DNA of 64,000 nt, taken from NCBI GenBank assembly GCA_009823505.1, contig VZQC01006589.1:3836032-3900031 (forward strand), given 5' to 3'. Below are positions 1-11,621 of this stretch, piece by piece. The number at the start of each line of letters is the position of its first letter. Position 1 is the stretch's first letter. The notes below the pieces were generated by a model. It saw only the letters and a list, made by a program, of their open reading frames with translations, searched no databases and had not been told where the DNA came from. The position numbers were made by a program, and so were the translations under genes. The stretch comes from Rhizomys pruinosus. Lineage: Eukaryota; Chordata; Mammalia; Rodentia; Spalacidae.

Positions 1-32
1 TGACCTAGCAATCTCAAGACCAACATGGTATT

Positions 33-38
33 TTTATT
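33..38 (-). promoter_or_regulatory. Polyadenylation signal AATAAA
   Basis: AATAAA on the minus strand lies 8 bp after the TGA at 47-49, so the Slc22a14 3' UTR would be very short if this site is used. Confidence 0.5.
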
Positions 39-46
39 GGAATGAA

Positions 47-364
47 TCACAGCTTAGACCCTCCCTTAGAAGGGACCATTTTGGGATCCCAAGGGCTGGC
101 CTTGGAGTAAGACTGACTCAGCCTCCATGCTGGACTGAGTCTAGAACTTGAGGCCTGGAATCCATGGCCACTAAACTTCAACCCAAGATGTTCTGGGGGA
201 GCTGGTTCTCTGGGATCCAGACTTGGTACTTCCTTGTGGCTGGGTTTCTCCAAGGGCACATCTGCGTAGATGTCTGTGCCTGATTTTGAAGGCATGGCAT
301 TGAGAATGGTGTTCTTCACCACTTCCTCAGACACAGAGTCATTGGTCATTGACTCATCAGGTGC
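47..364 (-). pseudogene. Slc22a14: Slc22a14 last exon (C-terminal tail)
   Basis: Open frame with SVSEEVVKNTILNAMPSKSG and DVPLEKPSHKEVPSLDPREP, a charged cytosolic tail ending at TGA 47-49. Assignment rests on position after exon 9 and on general fit with SLC22A14 tails. Joining the CATAG acceptor at 364, or GAG at 354, to exon 9 does not keep this frame with the donor I chose, so the exact boundary is uncertain. Confidence 0.6.
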
Positions 365-994
365 CTATGATGTGCTCTTGCCCTTACTCTTAAAGGAGTC
401 AATGGAATCTCTGTGAATGCTGAGAAAAATCATGAGAAACAATCAACTATGTCCAGTTCTAAGAGATGGAGCTCTCTCCCACAAGTCCCCAGCCAAGCCT
501 TATACAAGCCCAGGAGGAACCCTACATTCAGGATCAGGCTGACTCCATCTCCCAGTCCCAACCAGACTTCTCTCTTTCCTGTGGCTTTGGTATATGCCTC
601 ATCATCTTAGTCACTAGTCTTCACCAAGCACCTGTTGCATGCTGGACCTTTAACAAACTAGTTTTATATGGGTTTAATCTTAACAACCCTACAGGAGAGG
701 AGGGCTAGACAGTACATGGCTTATGTCTCTTCACCTCAGTCTCCTCATTCCCAAAGGAAGTGCCCCACTCCAGATAGACAGGGCAAGGAAGAGAGGAAAC
801 CTGTGATCAAAGAAAGCCAGGTGGAGTCTGGAAGAGCCTTGGCTGAATCCAGTCAAGTGAGCACATCTGGAAGACCTGGAGAAACTTATTTGGACACAAG
901 GGCAGACCCTATGTCACAGACCTTCTGATCAAAGGCAGTTCCTAGAATACCCTCAGTGCCAAGAGCTTTAGACAAGGGGCCTTTGCACATCTAC

Positions 995-1183
995 CTTGAG
1001 TAGTACTCTATGCTGTCACAGAAAGGCTGGTTTTGTGTTTCTGGCACCACAGAAGAGACATATAAGGCCAAGATGCAAGACAAACAGCAGAGAAAGATGG
1101 GAAGTTCGTTTTTTATCTGGTCAAAGATGGTCAGGGATAAGATGGCTCCAGCTGCCCAGGCCAGAAGACCCAAACCTGTAGAC
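995..1183 (-). pseudogene. Slc22a14: Slc22a14 exon 9 (open)
   Basis: It follows a TACTTTCAG acceptor and encodes STGLGLLAWAAGAILSLTIF, then LPIFLCCLSCILALYVSSVV and PETQNQPF: TM11-TM12 plus the PETxxxxP motif that closes SLC22 transporters. The donor is AG|GTAGAT. No stops in this exon. Confidence 0.84.
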
Positions 1184-1556
1184 CTGAAAGTAAAGGTAAG
1201 AGCTGTCTGAAAGACTTCTTAGGCTCAGAGGCACAGTCCAGGAGGAGGCTTCCTGAAGCTATACAGTCTGCTTTGGGCCCTGTTCTAGCCCATTGTGTGA
1301 CCTAGGAGAACTTAGTTCTTTGCTGACTCAAGATAGGTAGTCATTTCCTTCATGGACATCAGGAATGGGAGAACTGTAAACCACCCAGTGTTGTACGGTC
1401 ATATGGGGAAAGAGTCCAGCCAGCAATGCTGAGTATCACATGTGGCTTCCATCAACAGGAGCTCTGTGGGGAACAGAGCACAGAACCTCAAGGTGGTTCG
1501 GAATGCATTCCAAGCAGTTGGTATCAGGCAGGGACTGGAGTCAGGTTACCCGTGGT

Positions 1557-1957
1557 GATAACTGTTAGTTGTCAACTTGGCATCTAGAATCACCTAGGAA
1601 CCCTTGCTGGTTGCTGCATTCCCTGGATGGGCTCCTAGACAGTATAAAGGAGCAAGGGAACTAAGCAGCAGCACGCGTTCATCTCCACAGCCCAGACCCA
1701 GCCACTAATCTCCAACTCAAGATGCTCTGGGGAGCCTGGTTCTCAGGGAATCAGGCTCAGTGCCCCCTCAGTGCTGGGTTTCTCAAGGCAGTGTCAGTGT
1801 CTAAGGAGGTGTCTGGGTCTTGACTTGCCTGTCTCCTGCTGCCTTGACTTCTATCATTGTGGGCTGTGCCCTGGAACTGTGAACTGAATAAACCCTTCCT
1901 CCCTTGTCACTTTTGTCAGAGTATTTCATTACAGTAACAGGAAAGGAAAGCAAGACA
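1557..1957 (+). mobile_element. Rodent hAT-Charlie-type repeat (URR1-like)
   Basis: It starts ATAACTGTTAGTTGTCAACT with AGAATCACCTAGGA and ends with GAACTGAATAAACCCTTCCT and CAGTAACAGG, the layout of a common rodent DNA-transposon-derived repeat. The family name is from memory. Confidence 0.5.
1688..1830 (-). pseudogene. Degenerate second copy of the Slc22a14 last exon
   Basis: The stretch aligns over about 125 bp, roughly 75% by eye, with 165-290 of the last exon (shared blocks such as GGTTCTC and TGCTGGGTTTCTC). It has in-frame stops. It lies in the intron between exons 8 and 9, embedded in a rodent interspersed repeat (1557-1957). Confidence 0.6.
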
Positions 1958-2211
1958 GCACCCTAGTCCAATCTCAGCTCTGCCGCTTGCTCCATGCCAC
2001 CTGAATAAGTGCCTTTCAGCTTTGTCATCTGAAATGAAGCTAGTGACAGAATCAGGGTGTGTTTGTGTGTGTGTGAAAGAGTGCTAGGTGATGTAATCCA
2101 TGAACCACTTTTAACAGTGATTAGCACTAGCACGTGCTCAGCCTTAGCTGCCACATTAACCTTGTCACTGTCCCATCCCCCATGATGCCCCTAACCCACC
2201 AGACTCCCTAC

Positions 2212-2318
2212 TGGAGAACAGTGAGGAGCAGCTCAGCAGTGTAGATGAAGAACACAGTGACAGTGGCAGCTAGGCTGCACTCCAAGCACAACCACCAAGA
2301 TTATCGCCGATTCCAGCT
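2212..2318 (-). pseudogene. Slc22a14: Slc22a14 exon 8 with 2-bp deletion
   Basis: It begins in the correct phase after CACTCAG with ELESAIILVVVLG, then continues one frame away as ECSLAATVTVFFIYTAELLL, matching the human order across TM9-TM10. The exon is 107 bp, while the Slc22a13 counterpart is 109 bp, so two bases are missing around 2282-2290. Translation would stop at TGA inside the exon. The donor is CA|GTAGGG. Confidence 0.82.
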
Positions 2319-2319
2319 C

Positions 2320-2983
2320 TGAGTGAAGACAGCGTGACCCCTGATCCTGGGCCAGCCAACCTCTGTGGCCCACAGCTTCCTCTCAATCCCTTACCAAAGC
2401 CATCTGAATGCCTACTCTTACACTTGGGTAGCTGGCAAGCAGACTCAGGCATCTGGCCAGAGGAGGGCTGGTCTGCACAGATCCAGCCAGTCCTGAGGTT
2501 CATACAGTGGGAGACTCGGAGAGGCCTAGGGGTAGGACGCACTGGGACCCAAAGACCTTGCGGGCTACCTACCATTCATTGTGCAAAGCTGAGCCCCCAA
2601 GTTTCTGCTTCCCTACCCCACCCCTTGCTCTTTCTCCATCATCGACACCAGGCTCCCCTCTCAGATTCTGACTAGGATCTGCAAGGAGGTTTTTAGTTCT
2701 TGAGGCTTTTGTGACCTAGAGTAGTCTTAAACACCTATGATGCCTACTTCTATGCAGCTAGATATGTGATCTAGAGGAAAAAAAAAGATTCAGCATTGGA
2801 GGGACCATCGCTTAGCAGGTGAGGCTGGGCTGGAGCCCCTGCTCACTGCTTCAGAGGTTGGCAGCCCCACATGGCTCAGACTCTGCAGGTGCTGCTTCAG
2901 CCTCACTCCATGTTTTTATTGCCATGGCGGTGAGAGCAAGATTGGCTACGTCCTGTGTAGTGGGGAATGAACAAGCAGGCGTA
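2320..2983. other. Slc22a14 intron, no gene seen
   Basis: Unique-looking intron sequence between exons 7 and 8. Open frames here have no recognisable product. Confidence 0.5.
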
Positions 2984-3212
2984 TGTGTCTGGAAGCCAGA
3001 GGTCAACTGCAGATGTCTTCCTAAATCATTCTCCTCCATTTCCCTTTTTGAGATATTCTCTCATTGAACTTGGAGCTTGTCAATTCAGCTAGACTACCTG
3101 GCCAGGGAGCCCCAGGGATCCACCCTGCTCAGCTTTTTACATGAGGGCTGGGATCCAAAGTCAGGTTTTCTCATGCAACAAGCCCTTTACTAGCTGAGCC
3201 ATGTCCCAGTCT
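2984..3212 (-). mobile_element. B3 SINE
   Basis: The plus strand reads GGAAGCCAGAGGTCAACTGC through AGCTGAGCCATGTCCCAG, the reverse complement of a diverged B3. Confidence 0.7.
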
Positions 3213-3904
3213 GGAGACTGACTACTTTTTACCTCCAGAATTCAATTCTGTCCTGCATGTGATATCTGAACTATTTCTGCTTGATTAAATGTATACTGAA
3301 TAATTAATAATAATAATAAACTCCAAGCAGCAAAAATCTAAAAACTTGTTTCTTCATTTTGTATAGTCTATCAATGTCTGCCAGCATCTGGAATGAGAAG
3401 GGTCCTAATTCTATTCCTGACAGGGAGGGATCGCCTAGGGACAGACATGCTTTGCAGCCTCCCCTACGGGGCTCCAGCAAATTGTTGGCCTCTTATGGTC
3501 AGCAATTCCGAATGTGTACTGATACTACGGCCCTGTAAACTCTAGCCGTATGTCCTGGGCCATGTTCATCGCCTAGGGCTCTTTCAAATTTCAGAACTAT
3601 TACTTAGCCCTTCTCTAATACTGAGCCCCAGGAGTCAGACAGTGAGCCCCTGAGCAGGAGAGCCTCTAGGCAAGAACTGTTCCCATGTCAAGACCACCAT
3701 GGTACCAGGTTTTCAGTGAACAGATTATCCCAGATGTTATGGATGTACTTCCCAATGGTGGGGGATGGGCTGCTATTGAGACATGGGGTCTGGGGGAATG
3801 GATGAAGGAGGATGTTTGCCCCCATCTTTTTCATTTACCTACTAGACGTGCTTGTGCTGCGAGATGGAATGGGGTGAAAGATGGCTGTCAAAAAAAAAAA
3901 TTGA

Positions 3905-4063
3905 GCCGGGTGTGGTGGCGCATGCCTTTAGTCCTAGCACTTGGGAGGCAGAGGCAGGTGGATCTTTGTGAGTTCAAGGCCAGCCTGGTCTACAGAGTGA
4001 GTTCCAGGACAGCTGGGACTACAGTGAGACCCTGTTTCAAAAAGACCAAAAAAAAAAAAAAAA
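3905..4063 (+). mobile_element. B1 SINE
   Basis: Full-length B1 starting GCCGGGTGTGGTGGCG with a 16-A tail; lies just downstream of Slc22a14 exon 7. Confidence 0.95.
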
Positions 4064-4342
4064 GATGGCTGTCTACCCTGACACACCAGAATAACTCCTC
4101 TAGACCACATGAGTTCCTCTCTCAGGCCTCTGAGGGAGGGCATGTGCTGTCTTGGGGTCCTTCACTCCACATCTGCTCCCATGGGGATTTCTCAGGAAAA
4201 GTACTCTGCACATGAAGGAGGCCAATTCTTGGGTGCCTAATTGGCTGACCAAGGCTGGAGACACTGGGAGGTCTAGAAATAGGAGGGCTAGAGGCAGCCT
4301 GCCAGGAGGGGTGGGCAGCTTGCCGGGAGGGGTGGGCTGTAC

Positions 4343-4525
4343 CTTTGGGGAGGAACAGAAGTAGGAAACACATGATGGTGACTTGCATTATAGTCAGATA
4401 CAGGCTCCACTTCCTCCCAATCTGCTCCAGGAGAAAGAGGCAGCACATCCTGGCTGGCACCTCCATGATGCCGAGGATCATATGTCTGAAGAAGATGTTC
4501 ACCCCAAACGTTTTCATATTGAGGC
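4343..4525 (-). pseudogene. Slc22a14: Slc22a14 exon 7, 5'-truncated
   Basis: The frame NMKTFGVNIFFRHMILGIME then VPARMCCLFLLEQIGRKWSL and CFLLLFLPKG covers TM7-TM9 and ends at a GTACAG donor in the normal phase. Only 183 bp at most are recognisable, against 215 bp in Slc22a13: the first 32 bp are replaced by unrelated sequence. The AG available at its left edge would join in the wrong frame. Exon 6 should lie between 4525 and 4688 and is absent. Confidence 0.8.
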
Positions 4526-4687
4526 CTGCCCCCCTCCCCAGGGCTAGGTGCCCTCTGGCCTTGCCCCCAAGGGGCTTCGTTTGGTTGTCATCATTCTCCT
4601 CAGTCAGGGAGCTAAAGTCCCCCTGAAAAGATGAAGGAAGAGGCCTTCCTACAGCCCCCAGGCCTAGCCTCACTCCCAGCTGGAAAC

Positions 4688-4814
4688 CTCTTCCCCATTC
4701 AGTAGATTTAAAGGAAAGGTCCTTCTGTGCACCTCAGCTGCATAGCACAGCACCTTCTTGGCCTCTTCCACCCTCCCTTTCACCATCAGCCACCGTGGAG
4801 ATTCTCGAAGAACC
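4688..4814 (-). pseudogene. Slc22a14: Slc22a14 exon 5 (open)
   Basis: It follows a GACAG acceptor and encodes VLRESPRWLMVKGRVEEAKK then VLCYAAEVHRRTFPLNLLN, the intracellular loop after TM6. The family signature LPESPRW has P changed to R. The likeliest donor is GAG|GTTTCC, giving 127 bp (Slc22a13 has 121); the donor choice is uncertain. Confidence 0.8.
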
Positions 4815-5744
4815 CTGTCTGACCCATCTCTCTCTTACTGCAGAATCCCAGGATTCCCCAAAGACCAGTGAGTGGCTCCTAGTTGAGATGGCTCAGCTGT
4901 GGCCATCCAACATCAATCAGCATGTGACTGGGGGGACCTTGAAGGTCACCACCAACCTCAAGGTCCTCTCTGATCCTAGCTGGCGGCTAATCCTTCTCCT
5001 TGGTCAAGGCACACACAGCCCCACCAATGTTCAGTGGTGCTGGGCACCTTGACACTACTGCCCTGTGGCCACCTTTATTCTCATCAGCTCTAAGAGTGCT
5101 CTTCTACCTCAGGGCATGGTTGAGGTTCATCCTCCAGGCCCACACCTTCTTCTGGAGCTATAACATAGTTCTGTCTTTCAGGCTTGATGTGACCACTACG
5201 TCATGAAGTTGACTCACAGTCATGGCAATGAAACGAAGAGGGCTAACTTACTAACTAGGTCTATGGTCTAATGGTGCCATTAATATTCCCTCTTGGGGTG
5301 AGGGGAGTCATAAGACCCTCCTCAAACTCTCCCCTGAAAGTTCAACCACTGCTTCCTCCCATCCTAGGCTATATCATATTGGAATTATATATACACACAC
5401 ATATATACTACATATATGTGCCCACACATATTTGCTAAAGTATCTAAGTTAGAAAAATGGACTAAGGGATGGGGCATTTGGTGACGTAGCTGCCTATGAG
5501 ATGCCCATTATGCATATGAGTCACCCTAATAAGCTCATGTATTTGTCAAGCTGGGTTTAATGAATCTTTCTTGGTCTGTTCGCTCTTTCACTACTTGGGT
5601 TAAACAGATGTTTCTTTTACAGTGATTGGTGTTCTGCAGCAATTGGTGCCTGAACAACAGGAACCTGACAGAAGCAAAGACAAAATCTGGATGTGTGGTA
5701 CTTATCTAGAAACCCAGCATTTGGGAGGCTGAGACAGGAGGACT
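4815..5744. other. Start of Slc22a14 intron 4, no gene seen
   Basis: Holds an AT/CA-rich stretch near 5385-5430 and a diverged B1 5' fragment near 5690-5765. No exon 6 was found. Confidence 0.5.
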
Positions 5745-5925
5745 GTTGAAGATTCACAGTCAGCCTGGGCTACGTAAAAGCTTCTGTATAGCAAAAGAAA
5801 CAACCAGGGAAGTCAAGAGAAAACTCACAACGTGGGAGAAAGTCTTCACCAATGACAAATCTGACAGAAGTTTAATAATCCAGAATATATATATATATAT
5901 ATCTCAGAAAACTCTGTGTGAAAAC
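5745..5925 (+). mobile_element. L1 ORF2 fragment
   Basis: The frame reads FCIAKETTREVKRKLTTWEK then SDRSLIIQNIY, matching the C-terminal part of L1 ORF2. It is interrupted by an (AT)n stretch. Confidence 0.7.
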
Positions 5926-6555
5926 TAGAGCAAATGTATTTGTTAAAGACCCCATTGAAATCTCATACACACACTATCTCTACATGTGTCTGCGTGTATG
6001 GCTGAAGGCTATATAAAAGGGAACAGCACCAGACAGGAGAAACCTGCCTTTCAGTTGTTGGCCAGGGTAGTCCAAGAGACTCCCCAAATTACACAGACTA
6101 CTGCCACAGCCCTTCGTTGCCTCCCAGAACAGGAAGGTAAGACCCTGTTGCCAAAGACAGGACATTCTTCAGACACAGGACTTGGAGCAACAGACCTGGC
6201 ACTGACCTGGAAGCCCCCTCCCTGAAGGCTAGTTCTCATAGTTTTGGAGGATGCTAGCAAGCTGCTAAGGGGGAACATCAAGCCATGGTCAAACCCCGGG
6301 TTTAAGGCCCAATAACTACTATATCAATGACTGACACAGCAAACGATATTGGGATGGTAATGGCACACTTATCTTGGGGGTAATCAACAGCTACCTAATT
6401 CGACCTAAAGCCTGCTCAATAGGACAGAACTCATATGTAGTACTGTAAACATAGCCAAATACACATGGCTGGAGAGATCACAGATCTTACAGAAAACCCT
6501 AAGGCTGTCACAAGCCTAGACAATGTAATTTCTTACTATAGGCTAAATATGAATT

Positions 6556-6558
6556 CTT

Positions 6559-6605
<47 letters not shown>

Positions 6606-6640
6606 TAATATAATATTATATTATTATTATATATTACAAG
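6556..6640. repeat. (TC)n followed by AT-rich low complexity
   Basis: About 22 TC dinucleotides at 6556-6599, then TATTAATATAATATTATATT. Confidence 0.95.
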
Positions 6641-6648
6641 ATTTATGG

Positions 6649-6804
6649 GGTTTTTTTGTCTTTTTTGATGACGGGTCTCCTTTTAGCTCAGCTGATCCTG
6701 GAAACTGCACTTCTGTAGAACCAGGCTGCTTGAACTCACAAGATGCCACCTGCCTTCTGCCTCCCAAGTTGCTAGGATTAAAGGCGGCACCATCACACCT
6801 GGCT
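6649..6804 (-). mobile_element. B1 SINE
   Basis: Diverged antisense B1 from poly-T to CACACCTGGCT. Confidence 0.85.
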
Positions 6805-6999
6805 TTTTTTTTAAATTTATTTTTTTTACATGACAAGTATGCCACTCGTCAAAGAAGCTCTCTTTTACAATAAAGATGGAGATAACTATGACGAGTTCCA
6901 CAACTACACAAACACTAGAGAAGTGTCTGTGAAATTGCTCAACCCAAATGACAATTTACAATGAAACCGCTAAACCTAAAACTCCAGAACATGTAGAAA

Positions 7000-7400
7000 A
7001 AGGGATGGTAAAGAGAATATTAATGCACTCCTCAATTCTCTATCAATGATAGGCTTCCTTACAGCAATAGCAGGTGCAAATGGAAGCAAATAGTCCCAAA
7101 TAGGCAATGTAGGAGTTCCAAGATGTAGTACTTGTTGAGGACTCCTATATTAATTATTACCCCTAGGGGCTTCAGGGACCATTCAGAAAGAAGGGCAGAA
7201 AATTGTAAGAGCCAGTGGAGGAGGTGGCAGTGACCATATTGAAATAAGAGTCCTATAGGCTCTGGGACCTTGCTCTTATGAACCCTACAGTCGATGTGTC
7301 AAGCATGTACTAAGATCATGTCAAACGTCAAAATAGGCCCAACAAAGCCAAGCACCAAGAACTGGGGAATGGGCAAACGACCAACTTTGTCTGAAGTAGC
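7000..7400 (+). mobile_element. Probable L1 (Lx-type) 3' UTR fragment
   Basis: GGCTTCAGGGACCATTCAGA, GGGCAGAAAATTGTAAGAGCC and GTGTCAAGCATGTACT resemble the 3' UTR of old rodent L1. Ends are not defined. Confidence 0.45.
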
Positions 7401-7628
7401 CATCCGAGAGCGGATTAGCTGCTAGGTGAGAGAGAGATGAAATCTTCTTAAAAGAGAAAGCGACGTTTAGTAGCTGACAAAACCCTAGTGTCTGAACTTG
7501 GCACTGAGAGATGATCTTGGTTTACACCAACTTGACTCAATAAATATTGAGTCAATTTGGTGGGATGCCCCCACCAAAGGCTGGTGGACTAGAAAGCGAT
7601 GTTGGATCCCTGGAAAGTGGCTCTGTAT

Positions 7629-7799
7629 AGCTGGGCGTGGTGGCACATACGCCTTAATCCTAGCACTTGGAGGCAGGAGGCAGGCAGATCTTGTGAGTTC
7701 AAGTGCCAGCCTTGTCTACAGAGGTGAGTTTCCAGGACAGCTGGGGCTACAGGGAAGACCATGTCTCAAAAAATGAACCAAAAAAAAAAAAAAAAAAAA
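7629..7799 (+). mobile_element. B1 SINE
   Basis: AGCTGGGCGTGGTGGCACAT start and a 19-A tail; contains several single-base insertions. Confidence 0.92.
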
Positions 7800-8304
7800 G
7801 AAAGTGGCCTGTATGTGACAGGACTGTAAGAATACTGTAAAAGCAGTAGCATGGCCTTTGCCATGAGTGTCAAATGTTTTACACACCGGTGAGGCCCATG
7901 CAGCTGAAGCTGAGCTCCCTGCCCAGAGGGAACTTGCCTGTTAACGAGGAAGAAATTACAAAAAGAAAAAGAAACATGGGTGGTGTCCTCCTCTGTCAAA
8001 GCCTGTGGTTTGGAAGGTAAATTAGACGACACGAGTATGGAGAGATGGACACACTGGCTTGCCATTTTTTTAATGGCTGGAGGTAGCATTAAGGGGAAGA
8101 GAATACAAGTTAGATCTGGGCTCCATGCTATCCAATGTTCTGTCAATCACATCGTATGGAGCAGCAAAGGTGAAGGGAAATGATTGTTGTATCCTCTAAA
8201 CTGCTTTGCATGATCTCACTTGAGATGGTCTCATTCTAACTGGTGTCAGAATCTTGACTTTTTTTACATTTGGAAACATCAAATAAAAATGGAAACATAA
8301 AAAA

Positions 8305-8355
8305 ACACAAAACAAACAAACAAACAAACAAACAACAACAACAACAACAACAAAA
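8305..8355. repeat. (AAAC)n and (AAC)n
   Basis: Five AAAC units followed by about seven AAC units. Confidence 0.9.
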
Positions 8356-8359
8356 ACAC

Positions 8360-9890
8360 AAGTTAGAGCTGGGCTCTGGAGCCCAGGGATCCCTGCCTGG
8401 GATTCAAAAATTTGGAACTTTGGGGAAGAATTGGACAGTAAGGAAAGAGAACAACTTAGAAATGTGAGAAGAAAGCCCTGGACCCAACCTTTAGTACATG
8501 AAAAGGGGAAAAAGTTCCAGGATTCAGCATACCAGTGGGGGACTTAATGGTCCGGTTCAGGAAACTGATGATTAGGGAACAATTTGCCTCTGAATTGCTT
8601 GAATTGGGAAAGACTCTTAAATAAGAAATGAAAGGACTTCTCACAGCCTGGCTTGTGAGGCTGGGGAGATAGAGGCAGAGGGATCAGTCCAAGTCCTGTA
8701 GAACCACAGAAACTGAGTAATATGTCTATCCATTCCTCCTTGAGACAAAGCCTACACCATCTACCGCAATATGAGAGAAAAATCAGTCCCTCATGGGCAT
8801 GCTCATTCAAGGATATAAATCCATTAAGGATATTTGGTTATGGCCAGCTGAGGTACCCATGAAGATCTGGGGATGGATGGCAAGAGAAAAGACAGGCATT
8901 ACTAAGAGAGCTGTACATGAGGAAGGTGGTATTTGATGCAAGTTCACCAAACCTGTGTGCTACAATAGAAAGAATTCTGAAAGAAATTTGTTCGACAGTG
9001 ACCTCGGGAGAGCTATGGGGCTTCAGCAGCTTTGCTGAGCCCGGTGGTGCAGCATGATCTTCACAAAGCAGAAGAAGCTCCGGTGATGGAAAACAAGTTT
9101 GTGAAGTGCTACAGCAACCACTTTAGAAAGCAGACAAAGGAACTTGTTTGGATCACACAAAAGCAAACAGGGCAAGATTCGGAGTCAGAGTTCCTAGCCA
9201 AGAAAATTGACCAAAAGACAAATGTGCTTGTGAGCCTCTGGAACCTAAACAAGGGTTCAAGAAGGGTGTGTGTGTGTAGTAAATCCACTGTACACTCTGT
9301 TGTGGAAGAAGGTTTCATGGCATGGGAATCACCCCAGCTATTACTCTGAGGGAGTAGCCAAGGTTGCCTGAAGGTGAGGGCTACACTCCACATTTGTTCT
9401 CTACTGATGTACAAAATATTTAGTGGGTACTGGAGCAATCTCCCAAAACACAAGGGGAAATAGGCAGCAGCAGATGACTATAGATATGGATATCAAGATA
9501 AAATGGTATAGGTGAAGAGGATTAATCTTGTCCTATGGGTGGACAATTATCTTCCTCCCATCCCCAAGAATATACTGCATACATACTATGGAGGTGGATG
9601 TACCAATGGGCCACATCTTGCATATCGTGTTGGAAGTAAAAACTATAAAGGCAGCATGGGTAAGACAGAAGCCTATAAAGATGCCTACCCCTGGAAATAT
9701 TCTGCTAATCTCCATGCTGTCCAAATACAAGAGGCTTGTTCCTGATTACAGCCTTGGTGAATGGATGCTTGATGGGGCAAGTACATAAATCAATGTGTCT
9801 TATACAGGATTAACAAGTAAACTAATAGTACTATGCCTATTAGTGAAGGGGTGCAAAGATTCCTTCACCTGTGTGGACACTGCCACAGGC
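8360..9890. other. Intronic sequence, unassigned
   Basis: Within Slc22a14 intron 4. A 105-codon open frame at 9032-9349 and two short frames at 9512-9788 have no product I recognise; the stretch may be an old retroelement. Confidence 0.4.
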
Positions 9891-10044
9891 CTTTTTTTTT
9901 TGGTCTTTTTGAGACAGGGTCTCCCTGTAGCCCCAGCTGGCCTGGAACTCACTATGTAGACCAGGCTGGCCTTGAACTCACAGAGATCCACCTGCCTCTA
10001 CCTCCCAAGTGCTGGGATTAAAGGCGTGTGCCATTACATCCAGC
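9891..10044 (-). mobile_element. B1 SINE
   Basis: Antisense B1 from TTTTTTTTTGGTCTTTTTGA to ACATCCAGC. Confidence 0.95.
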
Positions 10045-11620
10045 ACTGCTACAGCCCTTTTAAAAGCATTTCTATAAACAAGTGATGGGTCTTGCCCAAG
10101 TCAGAATATATGTTTTCAGAGAAATAACATTGACAGGGGCATTCATTTCACAAACACTGATGTTCAGAACCAGAATAAACATAGGCAGGTTCATTGAGAT
10201 TTCCACTCACCTATAACCCTACAGAAGATGTTTAATTAAAGTAAATGGGTCAAAAAGCAGCAGGTAGAGTTCAATGCAGAAGGCACCCTGCATGAATGGG
10301 AAAAGACACTCCCAGAAACCATATGATTATCGAATAAAAATCCCAGGGCTGGGATGGACTACCATCCCATAAGTTTCTGGCCATGGAGGCTCTGAGGTCC
10401 CATACACTATACAGGCTGTTGGCTGTGGCTGTATATACCAAACAGAGTGCTAAATCCCTAATGCTGAAGTTACCTCATGCTCTTGTTGCAGAAATAGAGA
10501 AATCAAGCTCTGTTTGTGCTATCTCCCTCCTGGCTAGTGACTATAGTTTTGGAATGTGATACATAGTATTTAGGGAGAGAATTGTGGTCATAATAGTCTT
10601 ATTCAGGTATGGACCCTGCTTATCAGCAAGACCATTGATTCAATGATGGAACAACTATTAGGGGTACGCAAACTAATTTCTGATTTGATTTAATGCCCAC
10701 ACCATAGGAGGGAACTTACTTTGATACTGATAAGACAAAAATCTTGTGGCCCCAGTCAAAGAAGCTACTGCTATTGCTTTGTTAAGCCAATACAAATGAG
10801 CCTGTTAAATTGCTCTCTAGGCATTTGTTGATACCTGTAGATTACAGGTGGAGACTATAGTTGAAGGAAAAATTCTTTCTACATTAAGTGGTGGCTACTC
10901 ATAACCAGTCAAACTGCTGTGAACACTTGTCTGTTGCTACAGTCTGTACTGTTACTATAGCATAAATGGCCCAGTGCTCAGCCCTAAGTGGAAGTGAATT
11001 CACATACAACAGTATCTCTAAGGCTCGGGTAACACTGTAGAAGAATGTACAAGCCAGGAAAGTTTACAGTGCTCTGTTGATATTTTCTCTGGGTTCAATG
11101 TGACCATCACCCTTGTGAAGCAGAATGGTGGTGATCTACAGCAGACCTTCCTTAGCTCACAGTGGCACATCGGTCTGCTTGAGTGAGGAGGGATGAGGGA
11201 TGCTCTCTCTGTCCCATCTTCTCCTCTTCCACATTGGCTTTCACCTCAGAACAACTTCTCCTCTCACTTTTCCCCTAATCTTGGCATGCTACCAGACTCC
11301 AGACTACCACTTAAAGTGCCTAAAGTGTCAGAAGAGAGGTTCAAGAGACATGAGGAAAACAAGCAGCAAAGTGCCTGGCGAGTTACAGATTGATGCAACA
11401 GCAGAACAGCAGGGCAGCAAGATGTCATGTGCCCAAACCAGCTAGGCCACTGCTGAGTGTCCTTTGTTTCAGTAGCAGAGGAATTTTGAAAAATGAACCC
11501 TCAAAGGCAGAAAACATAGGAGAAAAGGTATATGGTTGAAGAGCTACAGCAAGACTACCAAAGCTCAAATGATGTGTACGTCTGACTCTGCAGGGCGTGT
11601 GCTTGAAATGCTTGTGTCCC
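10045..11620. other. Intronic sequence, possible old L1 3' UTR
   Basis: No gene seen. Stretches at 10260-11100 (e.g. CCCATACACTATACAGGCTG) have the flavour of an old L1 3' UTR but I cannot place the ends. Confidence 0.3.
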
Positions 11621-11621
11621 T

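Noticed and set aside
9032..9349. 105-codon open frame as a processed pseudogene
   Set aside because: I could not match it to any protein, and there is no A tail or target duplication; left unassigned.
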